Source of the DNA: Yersinia pekkanenii
GTDB lineage: Bacteria > Pseudomonadota > Gammaproteobacteria > Enterobacterales > Enterobacteriaceae
DNA length: 64,000 nt
Assembly: GCF_001152565.1 (NCBI RefSeq)
Contig: NZ_CQAZ01000016.1
Coordinates: forward strand, 1 to 64,000
Reading direction: 5' to 3'
Below the pieces are notes generated by a model, which was not told the origin of the DNA, ran no database searches, and saw nothing but the letters and a program-made list of their open reading frames with translations. Both the position numbers and the translations under genes were made by a program. The stretch's first letter is position 1, and each line of letters opens with the position of its first letter. Positions 9,091 through 18,269 of the stretch are shown here, one piece after another.

Positions 9091-9539
9091 CGCACTATGG
9101 CGTTTTTCTTGTGCTCGTTGAATGGTGTTGTCTTTTCACCATGGGCGGATATAGAAACTTTAGAGAACCCGCGCTGGGCGATATTTGAGCCTGTAATCCA
9201 TATCATGTCTGGCTGACGCTTTTCGAGCCGTTTGCTTATTGTCTCTCAGCTATTCTCAATAACCTTCACCGAACAGGTGTTATATATATATATTGGAGCG
9301 CAGTGAAAGTATATCTGGCATATGGTACGAGCAGAGGACTATAACAACGATCAGCAAGCTGCCCCATGCTGTTTATTTCAAACATGTCATTTTTTCCACA
9401 GCTGATGATTATTACCTTTTGCTTTTCCAATTGTCACCAGTGCTAAACGATAGTCTTGTTCGGGCTTTTAACGCTTATAGTTCAAATGGTAATATAGCTG
9501 GCTGAGGGAGTTCGACATCGTGATGACAAAGGAAAAGAT
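9091..9539. other. Non-coding region before actS
   Basis: This 450-bp stretch has no gene I can support. Two short ORFs (plus 9010-9216 and 9293-9505) lack convincing ribosome-binding sites and family resemblance; the first only runs through the IS remnant. There is a TATATATATATATA tract at about 9281-9293. The 3' part should hold the actS promoter. Confidence 0.5.
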
Positions 9540-10286
9540 TTGAACACTAAAGGTAGAATGCTGTTGTGGCCACGATTAGCAATTTATGCAATGGCTATCT
9601 TGCTATTAGCTGGGTGCTCAAACAAATCCAATCGTGACTATGCCACTTTGCCAAAAGGCAGTTACAACGATAAAACGTATACCGTTCAACGAGGCGATAC
9701 ACTTTATTTTATTGCATGGATCAGCAACAGTGAAGTGAGTGACCTTGCTCGCATCAACAAGATCCGCCCTCCTTATCAACTGGAAGTGGGGCAAAAAATT
9801 CAGCTCGGTAGATCCGCCGCATCAGGGCCGCTGGCGTCTAATAAGCGTAAGTCTTCAAGTACCGTTATCGCTCAATCAGCCCCGCCACCTGGAGCTAATC
9901 GTTGCTGGTTCTGGCCAACCAGCGGCCAAGTAATATCGCAATACTCCAGCGCGGATGGAGGCAACAAGGGCATTGATATTGCAGGTAAGCGTGGTCAACC
10001 CGTATATGCCTCTGCCAAAGGACGAGTGGTGTACGTAGGGAATCAACTACGTGGTTATGGGAATTTAATAATGATTAAGCACGGCAATGATTTCATCACG
10101 GCTTACGCACATAACGACACTATGCTGGTGAAAAATGCGCAGGATGTAAAAGCTGGGCAGAAAATAGCAACAATGGGTAGCACTGGAACAGACAAACTCA
10201 TGCTGCACTTCCAAATTCGTTACCGGGCAACTGCGCTTGACCCGCTGCGCTATCTACCACCACAAGGGACCGCACCAAAATGTTAA
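9540..10286 (+). CDS. actS: LysM/degenerate LytM lipoprotein, amidase activator ActS (YgeR)
   Basis: The product is an outer-membrane lipoprotein of 248 residues. It has a lipobox (LLLAGC) at residues 22-27, a LysM peptidoglycan-binding domain (YTVQRGDTLYFIA to LEVGQKIQL, about 47-90) and a C-terminal M23/LytM domain (about 125-240). It is closest to E. coli YgeR/ActS along its length. The LytM domain is degenerate: the usual first zinc-ligand His is Asn (GGNKGIDIAG) and the HxH motif reads LHFQIR. It should therefore activate a cell-wall amidase (AmiC in E. coli) rather than cut peptidoglycan. The start is TTG at 9540 behind AAAGGAAAAGA; an ATG at 9558 is possible and would still keep the signal sequence. 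Confidence 0.9.
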   Translation: MNTKGRMLLWPRLAIYAMAILLLAGCSNKSNRDYATLPKGSYNDKTYTVQRGDTLYFIAWISNSEVSDLARINKIRPPYQLEVGQKIQLGRSAASGPLASNKRKSSSTVIAQSAPPPGANRCWFWPTSGQVISQYSSADGGNKGIDIAGKRGQPVYASAKGRVVYVGNQLRGYGNLIMIKHGNDFITAYAHNDTMLVKNAQDVKAGQKIATMGSTGTDKLMLHFQIRYRATALDPLRYLPPQGTAPKC

Positions 10287-10340
10287 CCGGCTACAACGTT
10301 TTCAAATCCCATACCATCTGGTGATATGCCAAAAAGCAAA

Positions 10341-10366
10341 AGGCTCCTTTCGGGAGCCTCTTGTTT
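10341..10366. terminator. Intrinsic terminator between actS and the isomerase gene
   Basis: AGGCTCC and GGGAGCCT form a 7-8-bp stem with a TTTC loop, followed by TCTTGTTTT. An A-rich flank on the left lets it also serve the convergent minus-strand gene that ends at 10385. Confidence 0.8.
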
Positions 10367-10384
10367 TGGCGATTGATGTTATCG

Positions 10385-11023
10385 TTACGCCAGAACTTCT
10401 TTCACAAATGCTTTAATCTCTTCAACTTGGCAATTATCGAAGAAGCACTGCTGGAAACGTTCACCGCTAACAGCGGTTTTCACCAATTCGCGATCGATAG
10501 CACGCAACGTATCCAGGTAGTTTTCTTTCACTACTGCGGCTTTCACCTGATTCAAAATACCTGCGTTACGCACTTGAGGTTCTTTACGATCCAGTGGGTA
10601 ACCTTCACCTTTCACGCCAGTAAATGCTTTTTCAAAGATATAACGTACGTTTAACTCTGCACCCCAGCCAAAACCTTTGGCAAATGGCAGCGATAGCGCA
10701 TTACCGTTATTGATCTGAGCAAACAGGAAAGCATCAGCCGGATCGATGCAATAACCGCACACAACTCCAGGATGAATGTTTAGTGACATCATCGCACCCT
10801 GGCCTGTGCCACAGCCCGTTACCACAAAATCGACTGCTTTAGAATTAAGCAGAATACTGGCCATAATCCCCAGATGAATATACGTCAGGTGGTGATCTTG
10901 CTCATCACTCATTCCCACGTTGTATACTGGGTACGCTTTTTCTGAGGCTACTGCGTTCAGCTCTTTAAGGATGATCGCATTTTTACCTGCCTGACTGTTT
11001 TCCATCATCAGTGCGATTTTCAT
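10385..11023 (-). CDS. RpiB/LacA/LacB family sugar-phosphate isomerase
   Basis: This encodes 212 residues starting at MKIALMMENSQAG, with GGAGATAAC before the ATG; the longer reading to 11062 adds 13 unsupported residues. The Rossmann-like isomerase fold is indicated by DFVVTGCGTGQGAMM, the family's phosphate-binding loop, and by the conserved CGYCIDPADAF segment. Members interconvert ketose and aldose phosphates such as ribulose/ribose-5-P or galactose/tagatose-6-P. A C-terminal extension of about 60 residues goes beyond minimal RpiB, as in the longer subgroup of the family. The gene stands alone between terminators, so its sugar cannot be inferred from context. Confidence 0.8.
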   Translation of the reverse strand: MKIALMMENSQAGKNAIILKELNAVASEKAYPVYNVGMSDEQDHHLTYIHLGIMASILLNSKAVDFVVTGCGTGQGAMMSLNIHPGVVCGYCIDPADAFLFAQINNGNALSLPFAKGFGWGAELNVRYIFEKAFTGVKGEGYPLDRKEPQVRNAGILNQVKAAVVKENYLDTLRAIDRELVKTAVSGERFQQCFFDNCQVEEIKAFVKEVLA

Positions 11024-11296
11024 TTTGTTATCTCCATTTTGCACCAATAAGCGTCGGCCCATTGGATGTGATAGTTAGACGTGACTATGAAGAACATAAC
11101 ATTCTAAAAACAAAATTTCAATTTTAATGAAAAGATGTTTTATAAAAATCACACTTTGAGATTTTTTAGTCATTCAACGTACCAGACAGGCAGTAACGAC
11201 TGTAGTTAAGGCCATGTTAGCAACGACAATATGCCCTTCGCACTTGACGTTACGAGGTGTTAGCTTGTAACAAAAATCAACGAAGTGATTGATGTC

Positions 11297-11869
11297 TTAT
11301 CGCCCAGGGACTAAATCGACCCAAAGCAAATGGCTATCCGCTGTAACTGGCTGTAATTGACCAACTTTGATTGCCGGTAACCACCAACAGCCCTGCAAAG
11401 CCGTAAGCTGGTGTGTCTCTGTGTGGCAGATAAGCCATTCACCTTTCACAATATAGATCAGCCCCCCATGAGATACAGGCAGTTCTTGTGCTGAGCTAAC
11501 CGAGGTCACATTGGCCTGCCAGCAACCTCGCCGAGTCATAATGTTAAAATCCTGACTGCTTCCCCCCAATAAGTGTGCATAAATTGGTATGTCTCCGGGA
11601 AAAGCAAACGGCTGTAATGGCTGGGAAAGAGTATGTGCTTCCCAGTCTGAGCTGGACAGTACAAGCCCCTCACCCGAGAGCAATGTAATTGACCGATCGA
11701 TATCCGGAAACACCGAGAACGGACCATCCTGTTCAATAGTCGCGATACTGGCTCGCCAGGCAAAATCATCACCACCAACTGGCCAACACACAATTTCACG
11801 AGTTTCACCGCCGCCATTTCGCCAACGGCTAACCGGTAAACTGGCAAAGTCAAAAACAGTAAATATCAT
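11297..11869 (-). CDS. hutD: HutD family cupin protein
   Basis: The product has 190 residues with a cupin-like beta-rich fold. The HutD/Ves signature is visible at the start (RWRNGGGETREI) and at DFAWRASIATIEQDGPFSVFPDIDRSITLLSGEGL. HutD has no established enzymatic activity; it is commonly found in histidine-utilisation clusters and is thought to limit or tune the pathway. Its ATG overlaps the hutF stop by one base (TGATG), so the two are translationally coupled. It is the second gene of the hutF-hutD operon and the last on this strand before a 270-bp gap. Confidence 0.9.
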   Translation of the reverse strand: MIFTVFDFASLPVSRWRNGGGETREIVCWPVGGDDFAWRASIATIEQDGPFSVFPDIDRSITLLSGEGLVLSSSDWEAHTLSQPLQPFAFPGDIPIYAHLLGGSSQDFNIMTRRGCWQANVTSVSSAQELPVSHGGLIYIVKGEWLICHTETHQLTALQGCWWLPAIKVGQLQPVTADSHLLWVDLVPGR

Positions 11870-13239
11870 CAGACCTCCTGTTGACAGGCTTTCAATACGG
11901 CCAGAAAATCCTGTGCAGTTTGCTGTTGCATTGGATGATATCTATCCACTATTACTGCTTTGCCTGCCACATAAACATCCCGAATTTGCGATTTCCCCCC
12001 CGCAAATAACCACCGATTTAGTAAAGATGCTGATTCTGTGCCGGCAATATAAGGGTCATCACCATCTAATACTAACCAGTCAGCGCGGTAACCTTCCGCT
12101 AACTGACTAATTTTACTGGCACATGCCTGTCGCCCTCCAGCTAAAGCCTGGCTATAAAGCAAATCAGCCACGGCAGGATGCTGCTCATTGGTCAGGCGAT
12201 TACGCCGTTGATCACGCAGACGTTGCCCATATTCCAACCAACGTAACTCTTCCACCACATCTAATGAAACATGGCTATCGGACCCTATACCCCAGTTTCC
12301 TTGCTGATGTAGATAATCAACACCAGGGAAGATGCCATCGCCAAGATTGGCTTCCGTTGTAGGACATAATCCGGCCACAGCCTGACTTTTAGCCAGACGA
12401 CCCAGTTCTGACGCATCCAAATGTGTAGCATGAATCAGGCACCAACGGCTATCGACTGACATGTGATCATACAACCATGCCACTGGCCGCTGCCCACTCC
12501 AAGCCAGGCAGTCTTGAACCTCTTTTTGCTGCTCTGCAATATGAATATGTACCGGTAATTGCTTATCTGAAACTTGTAGTACCTCCTGCATTTGGCTTAA
12601 CTCCACCGCGCGCAACGAATGGAAGCAGAGACCTTGGTTTTGCAATGGCTGATGAGCCAATTGTTTACCGATTACCTGCTGCTGCTTGAGATAGTTATCA
12701 GTGTTCTGAATAAAACGGCGCTGGCCTTGCTGAGCCGGTTTAGCACCAAACCCCGCATAGCTGTAGAGCACGGGTAATAAGGTCATCCCTATTCCAGCCT
12801 CTTGTGCCGCCTGACTTAACTGTGCGGACATCTCCCCCGGATCATTGTATGGAGTACCGTCGGGGCCATGGTGCAAATAGTGAAATTCAGCGACTTGGGT
12901 ATAGCCACCTTTCAACATTTCGATATACAACTGGCGGGCTATCACACCAACATGCTCCGGTGTTAATTGCTGAACCAGCCGATACATCAGATCTCGCCAG
13001 GTCCAGAAACTGTCTTGTGGATTACCGGCAACTTCAGCGAGCCCCGACATCATGCGCTGAAAAGCATGAGAGTGGAGATTTGGCATACCGGGAACTATTG
13101 GCCCGGCTAACAACTGACAACCTGCATCACTGCTACCGGTAATAATGCGCGTAACCACCCCCTGTTCATCAACGGTGATTTGTACGTCATCAGCCCATCC
13201 ATCCGATAAAAAAGCACGTTTGGTAAAATAAACTGGCAT
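11869..13239 (-). CDS. hutF: Formimidoylglutamate deiminase
   Basis: The cytoplasmic zinc amidohydrolase converts N-formimino-L-glutamate to N-formyl-L-glutamate and ammonia, the fourth step of the five-step histidine pathway. Its 456 residues show the metal motif NLHSHAFQ at about residues 55-62, HIHIAEQQKEV in the middle and a late GSDSHVSLD with the metal-binding Asp. Together with HutG (formylglutamate deformylase) it defines the two-step branch that ends in glutamate plus formate, unlike the one-step formiminoglutamase route. It is divergent from hutC, sharing a promoter region with a HutC-like operator. Confidence 0.95.
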   Translation of the reverse strand: MPVYFTKRAFLSDGWADDVQITVDEQGVVTRIITGSSDAGCQLLAGPIVPGMPNLHSHAFQRMMSGLAEVAGNPQDSFWTWRDLMYRLVQQLTPEHVGVIARQLYIEMLKGGYTQVAEFHYLHHGPDGTPYNDPGEMSAQLSQAAQEAGIGMTLLPVLYSYAGFGAKPAQQGQRRFIQNTDNYLKQQQVIGKQLAHQPLQNQGLCFHSLRAVELSQMQEVLQVSDKQLPVHIHIAEQQKEVQDCLAWSGQRPVAWLYDHMSVDSRWCLIHATHLDASELGRLAKSQAVAGLCPTTEANLGDGIFPGVDYLHQQGNWGIGSDSHVSLDVVEELRWLEYGQRLRDQRRNRLTNEQHPAVADLLYSQALAGGRQACASKISQLAEGYRADWLVLDGDDPYIAGTESASLLNRWLFAGGKSQIRDVYVAGKAVIVDRYHPMQQQTAQDFLAVLKACQQEV

Positions 13240-13312
13240 AGCGATATCCCAAGGTTTTGTTCAGAGTCAAACGCGCTAAGCATCAGCTACGTCACTTAAT
13301 TAAACCACTAAC

Positions 13313-13324
13313 TTGTATAGACAT
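13313..13324. promoter_or_regulatory. Candidate HutC operator in the hutF-hutC promoter region
   Basis: TTGTATAGACAT matches the perfect palindrome TTGTATATACAA found upstream of hutI at 10 of 12 positions. It lies between the divergent hutF and hutC starts, where an autoregulatory HutC site is expected. HutC-type repressors are known to bind TTGTAT-type palindromes and respond to urocanate. Confidence 0.55.
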
Positions 13325-13388
13325 ATACACACGCTAAATTCAACCGTAGACTTAGTATATAAATTCTTTATTTGACGAGGTTAACGCC

Positions 13389-14156
13389 GTGGCGGAACAA
13401 CAAAAGGTCTTACAACTAAGTGCCGCAATGGACGATATTCCTGCGCCAATTTACCAACGGGTTAAGTTGGCCATCATTCGCCAGATCAGAACCGGAGCCT
13501 GGCAGCCTCACCAACGAGTTCCCTCAGAAAGTGAGCTTGTTACAGAGTTAGGGGTCAGTCGCATGACCATCAACCGGGCGTTACGCGAACTCACCAGCGA
13601 AGGTTTCCTTATCCGCATGCAGGGTGTGGGGACTTTTGTTGCAGAAGCAAAAGCGCACAGTGCCTTACTTGAAGTCCATAATATTGCTGATGAGATTACC
13701 GCCCGCGGTCATCATCACAGCAGTAAAATCCTGCAATTAGAGGCTCGTCCTGCAAACCCTGAAGAAGCGATGGCATTGGGTATCCAACCCGGCCAACAAC
13801 TGTTCTACTCACAAATTGTGCATTATGAAAATGACGTCCCGATTCAGGTCGAAAACCGATGTGTCAATCCGAGCACTGCACCCGACTATATGAAACAGGA
13901 TTTCAATCGGACAACCCCTTACAGTTACCTCACCCAAGCGGCGCCCCTTACCGAAGGTGAGCATATTGTTGAAGCCGTCATTCCAAGCCAGATTGAACGC
14001 CAACTGCTGCAACTGGATGAGCATGAACCCTGCTTGTTGATCCGCCGTAGAACCTGGTATGGAAAAGTCATCGTCACAGCGGCTCAATTGTTGTATCCAG
14101 GTTCCCGCTATCAACTCTATGGTCGTTTTACCCCACAAGGCACAGTGACGTCCTGA
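13389..14156 (+). CDS. hutC: Histidine utilisation repressor, GntR/HutC family
   Basis: The product is a 255-residue transcription regulator. The N-terminal GntR winged helix-turn-helix spans about residues 20-85 (PIYQRVKLAIIRQIRTGAW, RVPSESELVTELGVSRMTINRALRELTSEGFL) and the UTRA ligand-binding domain about 95-250. HutC repressors are released by urocanate. The GTG start lies 8 bp after GAGG. The gene is followed by hutI and hutG on the same strand and diverges from hutFD, so it probably represses both units through the TTGTAT-type palindromes. Confidence 0.92.
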   Translation: MAEQQKVLQLSAAMDDIPAPIYQRVKLAIIRQIRTGAWQPHQRVPSESELVTELGVSRMTINRALRELTSEGFLIRMQGVGTFVAEAKAHSALLEVHNIADEITARGHHHSSKILQLEARPANPEEAMALGIQPGQQLFYSQIVHYENDVPIQVENRCVNPSTAPDYMKQDFNRTTPYSYLTQAAPLTEGEHIVEAVIPSQIERQLLQLDEHEPCLLIRRRTWYGKVIVTAAQLLYPGSRYQLYGRFTPQGTVTS

Positions 14157-14251
14157 TCAATTTTATTTCTCTGCAAGAACTGCGAAGTGTTACGCAATTG
14201 TTTAAATCCCTATCTTGCTGATAGTGTATTTATGCGCTAGGTTGTCCATGA

Positions 14252-14263
14252 TTGTATATACAA
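14252..14263. promoter_or_regulatory. Perfect HutC-like operator upstream of hutI
   Basis: TTGTATATACAA is a perfect 12-bp palindrome, 30 bp before the hutI start and between hutC and hutI. It fits the TTGTAT-type palindrome known for HutC and suggests a separate HutC-controlled promoter for hutIG. Confidence 0.65.
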
Positions 14264-14292
14264 CTTAATTTCGTTTAGTTTTAAGGGGGGAT

Positions 14293-15513
14293 ATGGTGTC
14301 AGTAATTCACTGTGACAGTTTGTGGTACGGTGCCGATATCGTCACCATGCGTGGAGGGGCATATCATCTGATACCGCAGGGGGCAATGGCCGTCACCAAC
14401 GGAAAAATAGTCTGGATCGGGCCCTATAAAGAATTACCCACAGTTAATGCCTCGTATGAGGTCGTTTATCAAGGCGGCTTGCTTACACCCGGTTTGATAG
14501 ATTGCCATACCCACTTGGTTTTTGGTGGTGATCGCAGTGCTGAATTTGAGCAACGCCTTAATGGCGTTAGCTATGCAGAGATAGCGGCCAATGGCGGTGG
14601 TATTCTTTCAACCGTCAGAGCTACGCGGAACACCAGTGAAGAACAATTGCTTGAGCAGGCTTTATTTCGCCTAAAACCCCTTCTTGCTGAGGGCGTGACA
14701 TGTATTGAGATTAAATCTGGTTACGGCCTTAGCCTTGAAAGCGAAATAAAAATGCTGCGCGTTGCCCGCCGTTTAGGCGAATTACTGCCTATTACGGTTA
14801 AAACAACCTGCCTGGCAGCACATGCTTTACCACCCGAGTTTGCCGGTAGAGCTGATGACTATATTGATTTTGTTTGTAACACTCTCATTCCTCAGGTGGC
14901 CGCTGAAGGGTTAGCCGATGCCGTTGATGCATTTTGTGAGCATCTGGCATTTTCACCCACACAAGTTGAACGCGTATTTTTAGCCGCTCAAAAAGCCGGT
15001 TTACCTGTCAAACTGCATGCCGAACAACTTTCAGCGCTAAATGGCAGTACATTGGCCGCCAAATTTAATGCGTTGTCCGCAGATCATCTTGAATATGCGA
15101 CTGAAGCAGATGTTCAGGCAATGAGTCAGGCGGGTACTGTCGCCGTGTTGCTGCCCGGTGCTTATTATCTGTTGCGTGAAACACAATGCCCTCCTATTGA
15201 ACTGTTCCGCCAATATGGTGTGCCAATGGCCTTGGCCAGTGATGCCAATCCCGGAACATCACCTGCACTATCTCTACGTTTAATGCTCAATATGGCTTGT
15301 ACATTATTCCGGATGACTCCGGAAGAGGCGCTAGCCGGGGTCACTTACCATGCAGCACAGGCTCTTGGCCTGCAACATCATGAAGGCACACTGGAAACCG
15401 GTAAAGTGGCCAACTGGGTCCATTGGCCGTTATCGCGCCCTGCCGAGTTGGCTTACTGGCTGGGTGGCCAATTACCTGCGACCGTCGTTTTCCAAGGAGA
15501 AGTTCGCCCATGA
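14293..15513 (+). CDS. hutI: Imidazolonepropionase
   Basis: The cytoplasmic metal-dependent amidohydrolase opens the ring of 4-imidazolone-5-propanoate to give N-formimino-L-glutamate, the third step of histidine breakdown. Its 406 residues carry the metal motif [12 protein letters not shown] at about residues 72-83, KLHAEQLSA in the middle and [12 protein letters not shown] near residue 315. AAGGGGGG lies directly before the ATG, a strong ribosome-binding site. Its stop overlaps the hutG start (ATGA). The first two enzymes of the pathway, HutH and HutU, are not in this window. Confidence 0.96.
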   Translation: MVSVIHCDSLWYGADIVTMRGGAYHLIPQGAMAVTNGKIVWIGPYKELPTVNASYEVVYQGGLLTPGLIDCHTHLVFGGDRSAEFEQRLNGVSYAEIAANGGGILSTVRATRNTSEEQLLEQALFRLKPLLAEGVTCIEIKSGYGLSLESEIKMLRVARRLGELLPITVKTTCLAAHALPPEFAGRADDYIDFVCNTLIPQVAAEGLADAVDAFCEHLAFSPTQVERVFLAAQKAGLPVKLHAEQLSALNGSTLAAKFNALSADHLEYATEADVQAMSQAGTVAVLLPGAYYLLRETQCPPIELFRQYGVPMALASDANPGTSPALSLRLMLNMACTLFRMTPEEALAGVTYHAAQALGLQHHEGTLETGKVANWVHWPLSRPAELAYWLGGQLPATVVFQGEVRP

Positions 15514-16319
15514 ATATAACTGACCCTTTAAGCTTCCATGCAGGTAAACTGCCTCTTTTAATCAGTATTCCCCATGCTGGCACACGGCTGACCCCCATTG
15601 TTGAAGCGGGCCTGACAAGTGCTGCGCGCCCTTTATCTGATACCGATTGGCATATTCCCCGTCTCTATGAATTCGCCCGCAATATGGGAGCCAGCATAGT
15701 AATAGGTCATTACTCACGCTTGGTGGTTGATCTTAATCGCCCGGAGGATGATCAGCCGTTGTATACCACGGCGACTACCGGTCTATTCCCCGCAACCTTA
15801 TTCGATGGGCAGCCTTGTTTTATGGCGGGAAAAACACCGTCGCCGCAAGAGCGTCAATCCTATCTGTTACAGATTTGGCGTCCCTACCACCAGCAACTTC
15901 AGTTAGAATTGGGCCGGCTTAAAGCTAAGTTTGGTTATGCATTATTGTTAGACGCACATTCGATTGCATCCGTTATTCCCAGGTTATTTGAAGGGCAGCT
16001 CCCCGATTTGAATTTTGGTACCAACAGTGGTGTCAGCTGCGCTCCGTCATTAAGTCAGCAACTGATCGAATGTTGTCAGCGTCAATCTGCCTTCAGCCAT
16101 ATATTAAATGGTCGCTTTAAAGGTGGCTATATAACTCGAGCATATGGCTTACCACTGAATAATCAACACGCAGTACAACTAGAATTATCACAGTTAAACT
16201 ATATGTCTGAAACTAAGCCGTATTCCTACCTGTCAGAGCGAGCGATTCATTTACAGCAGTTACTCCAGCAGTTGATTGATACAATGCTGTCATGGGGAGA
16301 ACAACAGAGTCATCGCTGA
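15510..16319 (+). CDS. hutG: N-formylglutamate deformylase
   Basis: The product has 269 residues from the ATG that overlaps the hutI stop. It removes formate from N-formyl-L-glutamate, the last step of the HutF branch, giving glutamate. The family signature [14 protein letters not shown] is at the N-terminus, followed by [24 protein letters not shown] and LLLDAHSI, the last likely contributing metal ligands. This is the deformylase type of HutG, not the arginase-like formiminoglutamase, which agrees with the presence of hutF. A longer in-frame start at 15423 would lie inside hutI and adds unrelated residues. Confidence 0.93.
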   Translation: MNITDPLSFHAGKLPLLISIPHAGTRLTPIVEAGLTSAARPLSDTDWHIPRLYEFARNMGASIVIGHYSRLVVDLNRPEDDQPLYTTATTGLFPATLFDGQPCFMAGKTPSPQERQSYLLQIWRPYHQQLQLELGRLKAKFGYALLLDAHSIASVIPRLFEGQLPDLNFGTNSGVSCAPSLSQQLIECCQRQSAFSHILNGRFKGGYITRAYGLPLNNQHAVQLELSQLNYMSETKPYSYLSERAIHLQQLLQQLIDTMLSWGEQQSHR

Positions 16320-16377
16320 TTTGTCGCAATACCCTTGTAATTATTTATCAACGTTATTTATAACGGGTCAGAAATGC

Positions 16378-16406
16378 AAAAAAGGCGGAGTTACCCCCGC
16401 CTTTTT
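16378..16406. terminator. Bidirectional terminator between hutG and the porin gene
   Basis: AAAAGGCGG and CCGCCTTTT form a 9-bp stem flanked by A and T runs on the two sides. It can end both the hutIG transcript and the convergent porin transcript. Confidence 0.85.
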
Positions 16407-16458
16407 AATTCACCAATTTCCGACACAGAAAAGGGTAATAATTACTGCTTAAATTAAC

Positions 16459-17544
16459 TTAGAAACGGTAAGTCAGGTTAACTGCAACAGTATCATCGGT
16501 GCCCAGGCCCAATGGGTTATTGTCTTCATCCAACAAGTTAATCTGGTAGTCAACATAGGCAAACATGTTTTTGTTGATGTAGTAAGTCACACCTACTTCA
16601 GCATATTTCAACAGATCTGCATCACCAACAACCGCCAAGTCTTTGCCTTTAGACTGAACATAAGCGATTGACGGACGAATACCATTTTCGAACTGGTATT
16701 GAGCCACTAATTCTACGTTTTGGGTTTTATTCGCAATCAACGCTTTATATGGAGTCATGTTTAGCGTTTCGCCGTACATTGCTGCGATATAAACTTGGTT
16801 TGCATCGTATTTCAATGCCGTAGCCCATGCTTGAGCTTTATCACCGGTCGCACTGTTAGCCAGGTTTTTCTGACCCAGAGTACGATTGGAAGAAGAGTAT
16901 GCGCCTGCAAAGCCGATGCCGCTGCCTTCGATGTCTTGATAGTCAACAGACAAACCGAAACCGTCGCCATTAGCTTTCTGGATTGCGCGCTCGTTCTTAG
17001 TGGTATCACCGTCGTCATTGCGACCCTGATACTGAGCAGCAACATTCAAGCCTTTTACCAGACCGAAGAAGTCAGAGTTGCGGTATGTTGCCAAGCCGGT
17101 AGAACGACCAGTCATGTAGTTGTCGGTGTAAGCGATCGAGTCGCCACCGAACTCTGGCAACATATCGGTATAAGCCAGCGCATCATAGACTACACCATAG
17201 TTACGGCCATAATCGAAAGAACCAAATTCGGCAAATTTCAGACCAGCAAAGCCTAAACGGGTTTTATTGCCTTTATCACCTTGAGATTCTGCATTTTTTG
17301 CCGCAACGTTATATTCCCACTGGCCGAAACCGGTCAGTTGGCTATTAATCTGCGTTTCACCCTTAAAGCCGAAACGTACATAAGTATCGTCAGCGTTATT
17401 ATGGTTTGAGAAAAGATATTTAGCGGCTACGCGACCATAAAGATCTAACTTATTGCCATCTTTATTATAAATTTCCGCTGCGTTTGAAAGAGTAGGGATC
17501 ATACCCAAGGTGATCGCCAAGGCCAGTATACTGCGCTTCATCAT
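16459..17544 (-). CDS. General outer-membrane porin (OmpC/OmpF family)
   Basis: The product is a trimeric beta-barrel porin of 361 residues with a clear signal peptide ([22 protein letters not shown], cut before [16 protein letters not shown]). It ends in the C-terminal aromatic LTYRF needed for barrel insertion. The N-terminal DLYGR.AA.Y, the internal [26 protein letters not shown] with the constriction-loop PEFGGD, and the late [16 protein letters not shown] all match the enteric OmpC/OmpF group. Three ATGs occur in a row; the middle one is chosen by analogy to MMKR in E. coli. The gene lies 720 bp downstream of astE on the same strand behind a terminator, so it has its own promoter. Confidence 0.93.
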   Translation of the reverse strand: MMKRSILALAITLGMIPTLSNAAEIYNKDGNKLDLYGRVAAKYLFSNHNNADDTYVRFGFKGETQINSQLTGFGQWEYNVAAKNAESQGDKGNKTRLGFAGLKFAEFGSFDYGRNYGVVYDALAYTDMLPEFGGDSIAYTDNYMTGRSTGLATYRNSDFFGLVKGLNVAAQYQGRNDDGDTTKNERAIQKANGDGFGLSVDYQDIEGSGIGFAGAYSSSNRTLGQKNLANSATGDKAQAWATALKYDANQVYIAAMYGETLNMTPYKALIANKTQNVELVAQYQFENGIRPSIAYVQSKGKDLAVVGDADLLKYAEVGVTYYINKNMFAYVDYQINLLDEDNNPLGLGTDDTVAVNLTYRF

Positions 17545-17547
17545 CAT

Positions 17548-18127
17548 TTTTCCTTTAAATTTTAATAAAGTTAACCCGCCGGGCTAAATTAATTTTTTAG
17601 CCTCATAAAAGTTAACTTTTAATTTTTTATAGTTACCTGTCTTGTAAAGCGAGTAGACATTATCATTAAGCACAAAAAGTTAAAACGGTAAATACGAAGA
17701 AATACAGGCATGAATAGGTAATTAAGTGTAACAAAATGTGTTTAATGGAACTTTTTATAACCCTTTGATTATAAGTATTTTTAAGTGATTAGATATAACC
17801 AAAATAGTGCGTACGCACTAAATAGGTGCAATTTGATTTCAATTTGTATCTTTTTTGTTCTGTTAATGCATTTGTTTTGTAAAATGAGATTGATATCACA
17901 CTTCTAATTCTTTTTTTATATATCTAAAGCAATTAAATGTCTATTAAAGACACAAGTGATAAGTAGAGACATGTCTTTTTTGGTGCAATGGAATAATGAA
18001 TAAAACATAAATTACATTAATAGGATTACAAAAATTATGGTTTTATTATGTTATTAATTGAAGGAGATTTGATTAATTACGACTAATTTATAGCAACAAG
18101 AATAAGATAGCCTTTAGTTTAACGAAT
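17548..18127. promoter_or_regulatory. Long AT-rich upstream region of the porin gene
   Basis: The 580 bp between the porin start and the ast terminator hold no ORF. On the minus strand CACATTTTGTTACACTT at about 17725-17741 resembles an OmpR box (TTTTTGTTACATATT type), which is plausible for a porin but weak evidence. A 16-bp palindrome lies at 17805-17820. The length suggests a large control region or an unseen small RNA. Confidence 0.4.
17805..17820. promoter_or_regulatory. Perfect 16-bp palindrome TAGTGCGTACGCACTA
   Basis: A fully symmetric 16-bp sequence, G+C-rich in its centre, within strongly AT-rich DNA about 260 bp upstream of the porin start. It looks like an operator for a dimeric repressor or activator; no known consensus recognised. 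Confidence 0.4.
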
Positions 18128-18160
18128 AAAAAATGAGCTATCATCTCTAATAGCTCATTT
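18128..18160 (-). terminator. Intrinsic terminator of the ast operon
   Basis: AAATGAGCTAT and ATAGCTCATTT pair over 11 bp with a short loop. On the minus strand the stem is followed by a T-rich TTTTTTATT. It lies 110 bp downstream of astE. Confidence 0.85.
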
Positions 18161-18269
18161 CTCATAGGATAAAAACAATATATTGCTTTAAATTTAACTT
18201 AAGTAATGCTTTCTCCAGTGATATTACCCTGAGTAACTATATATGGCGATATTGATAACACGCTCTTAC

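Noticed and set aside
9010-9216. 68-codon plus-strand ORF
   Set aside because: Only its first part resembles a transposase start; the rest is unrelated. Treated as an IS remnant, not a gene.
9293-9505. 70-codon ORF before actS
   Set aside because: No ribosome-binding site and no family resemblance; overlaps the likely actS promoter.
11589-12110. 173-codon plus-strand ORF
   Set aside because: Antisense to hutD and hutF; product has no domain and is Ser/Pro-rich.
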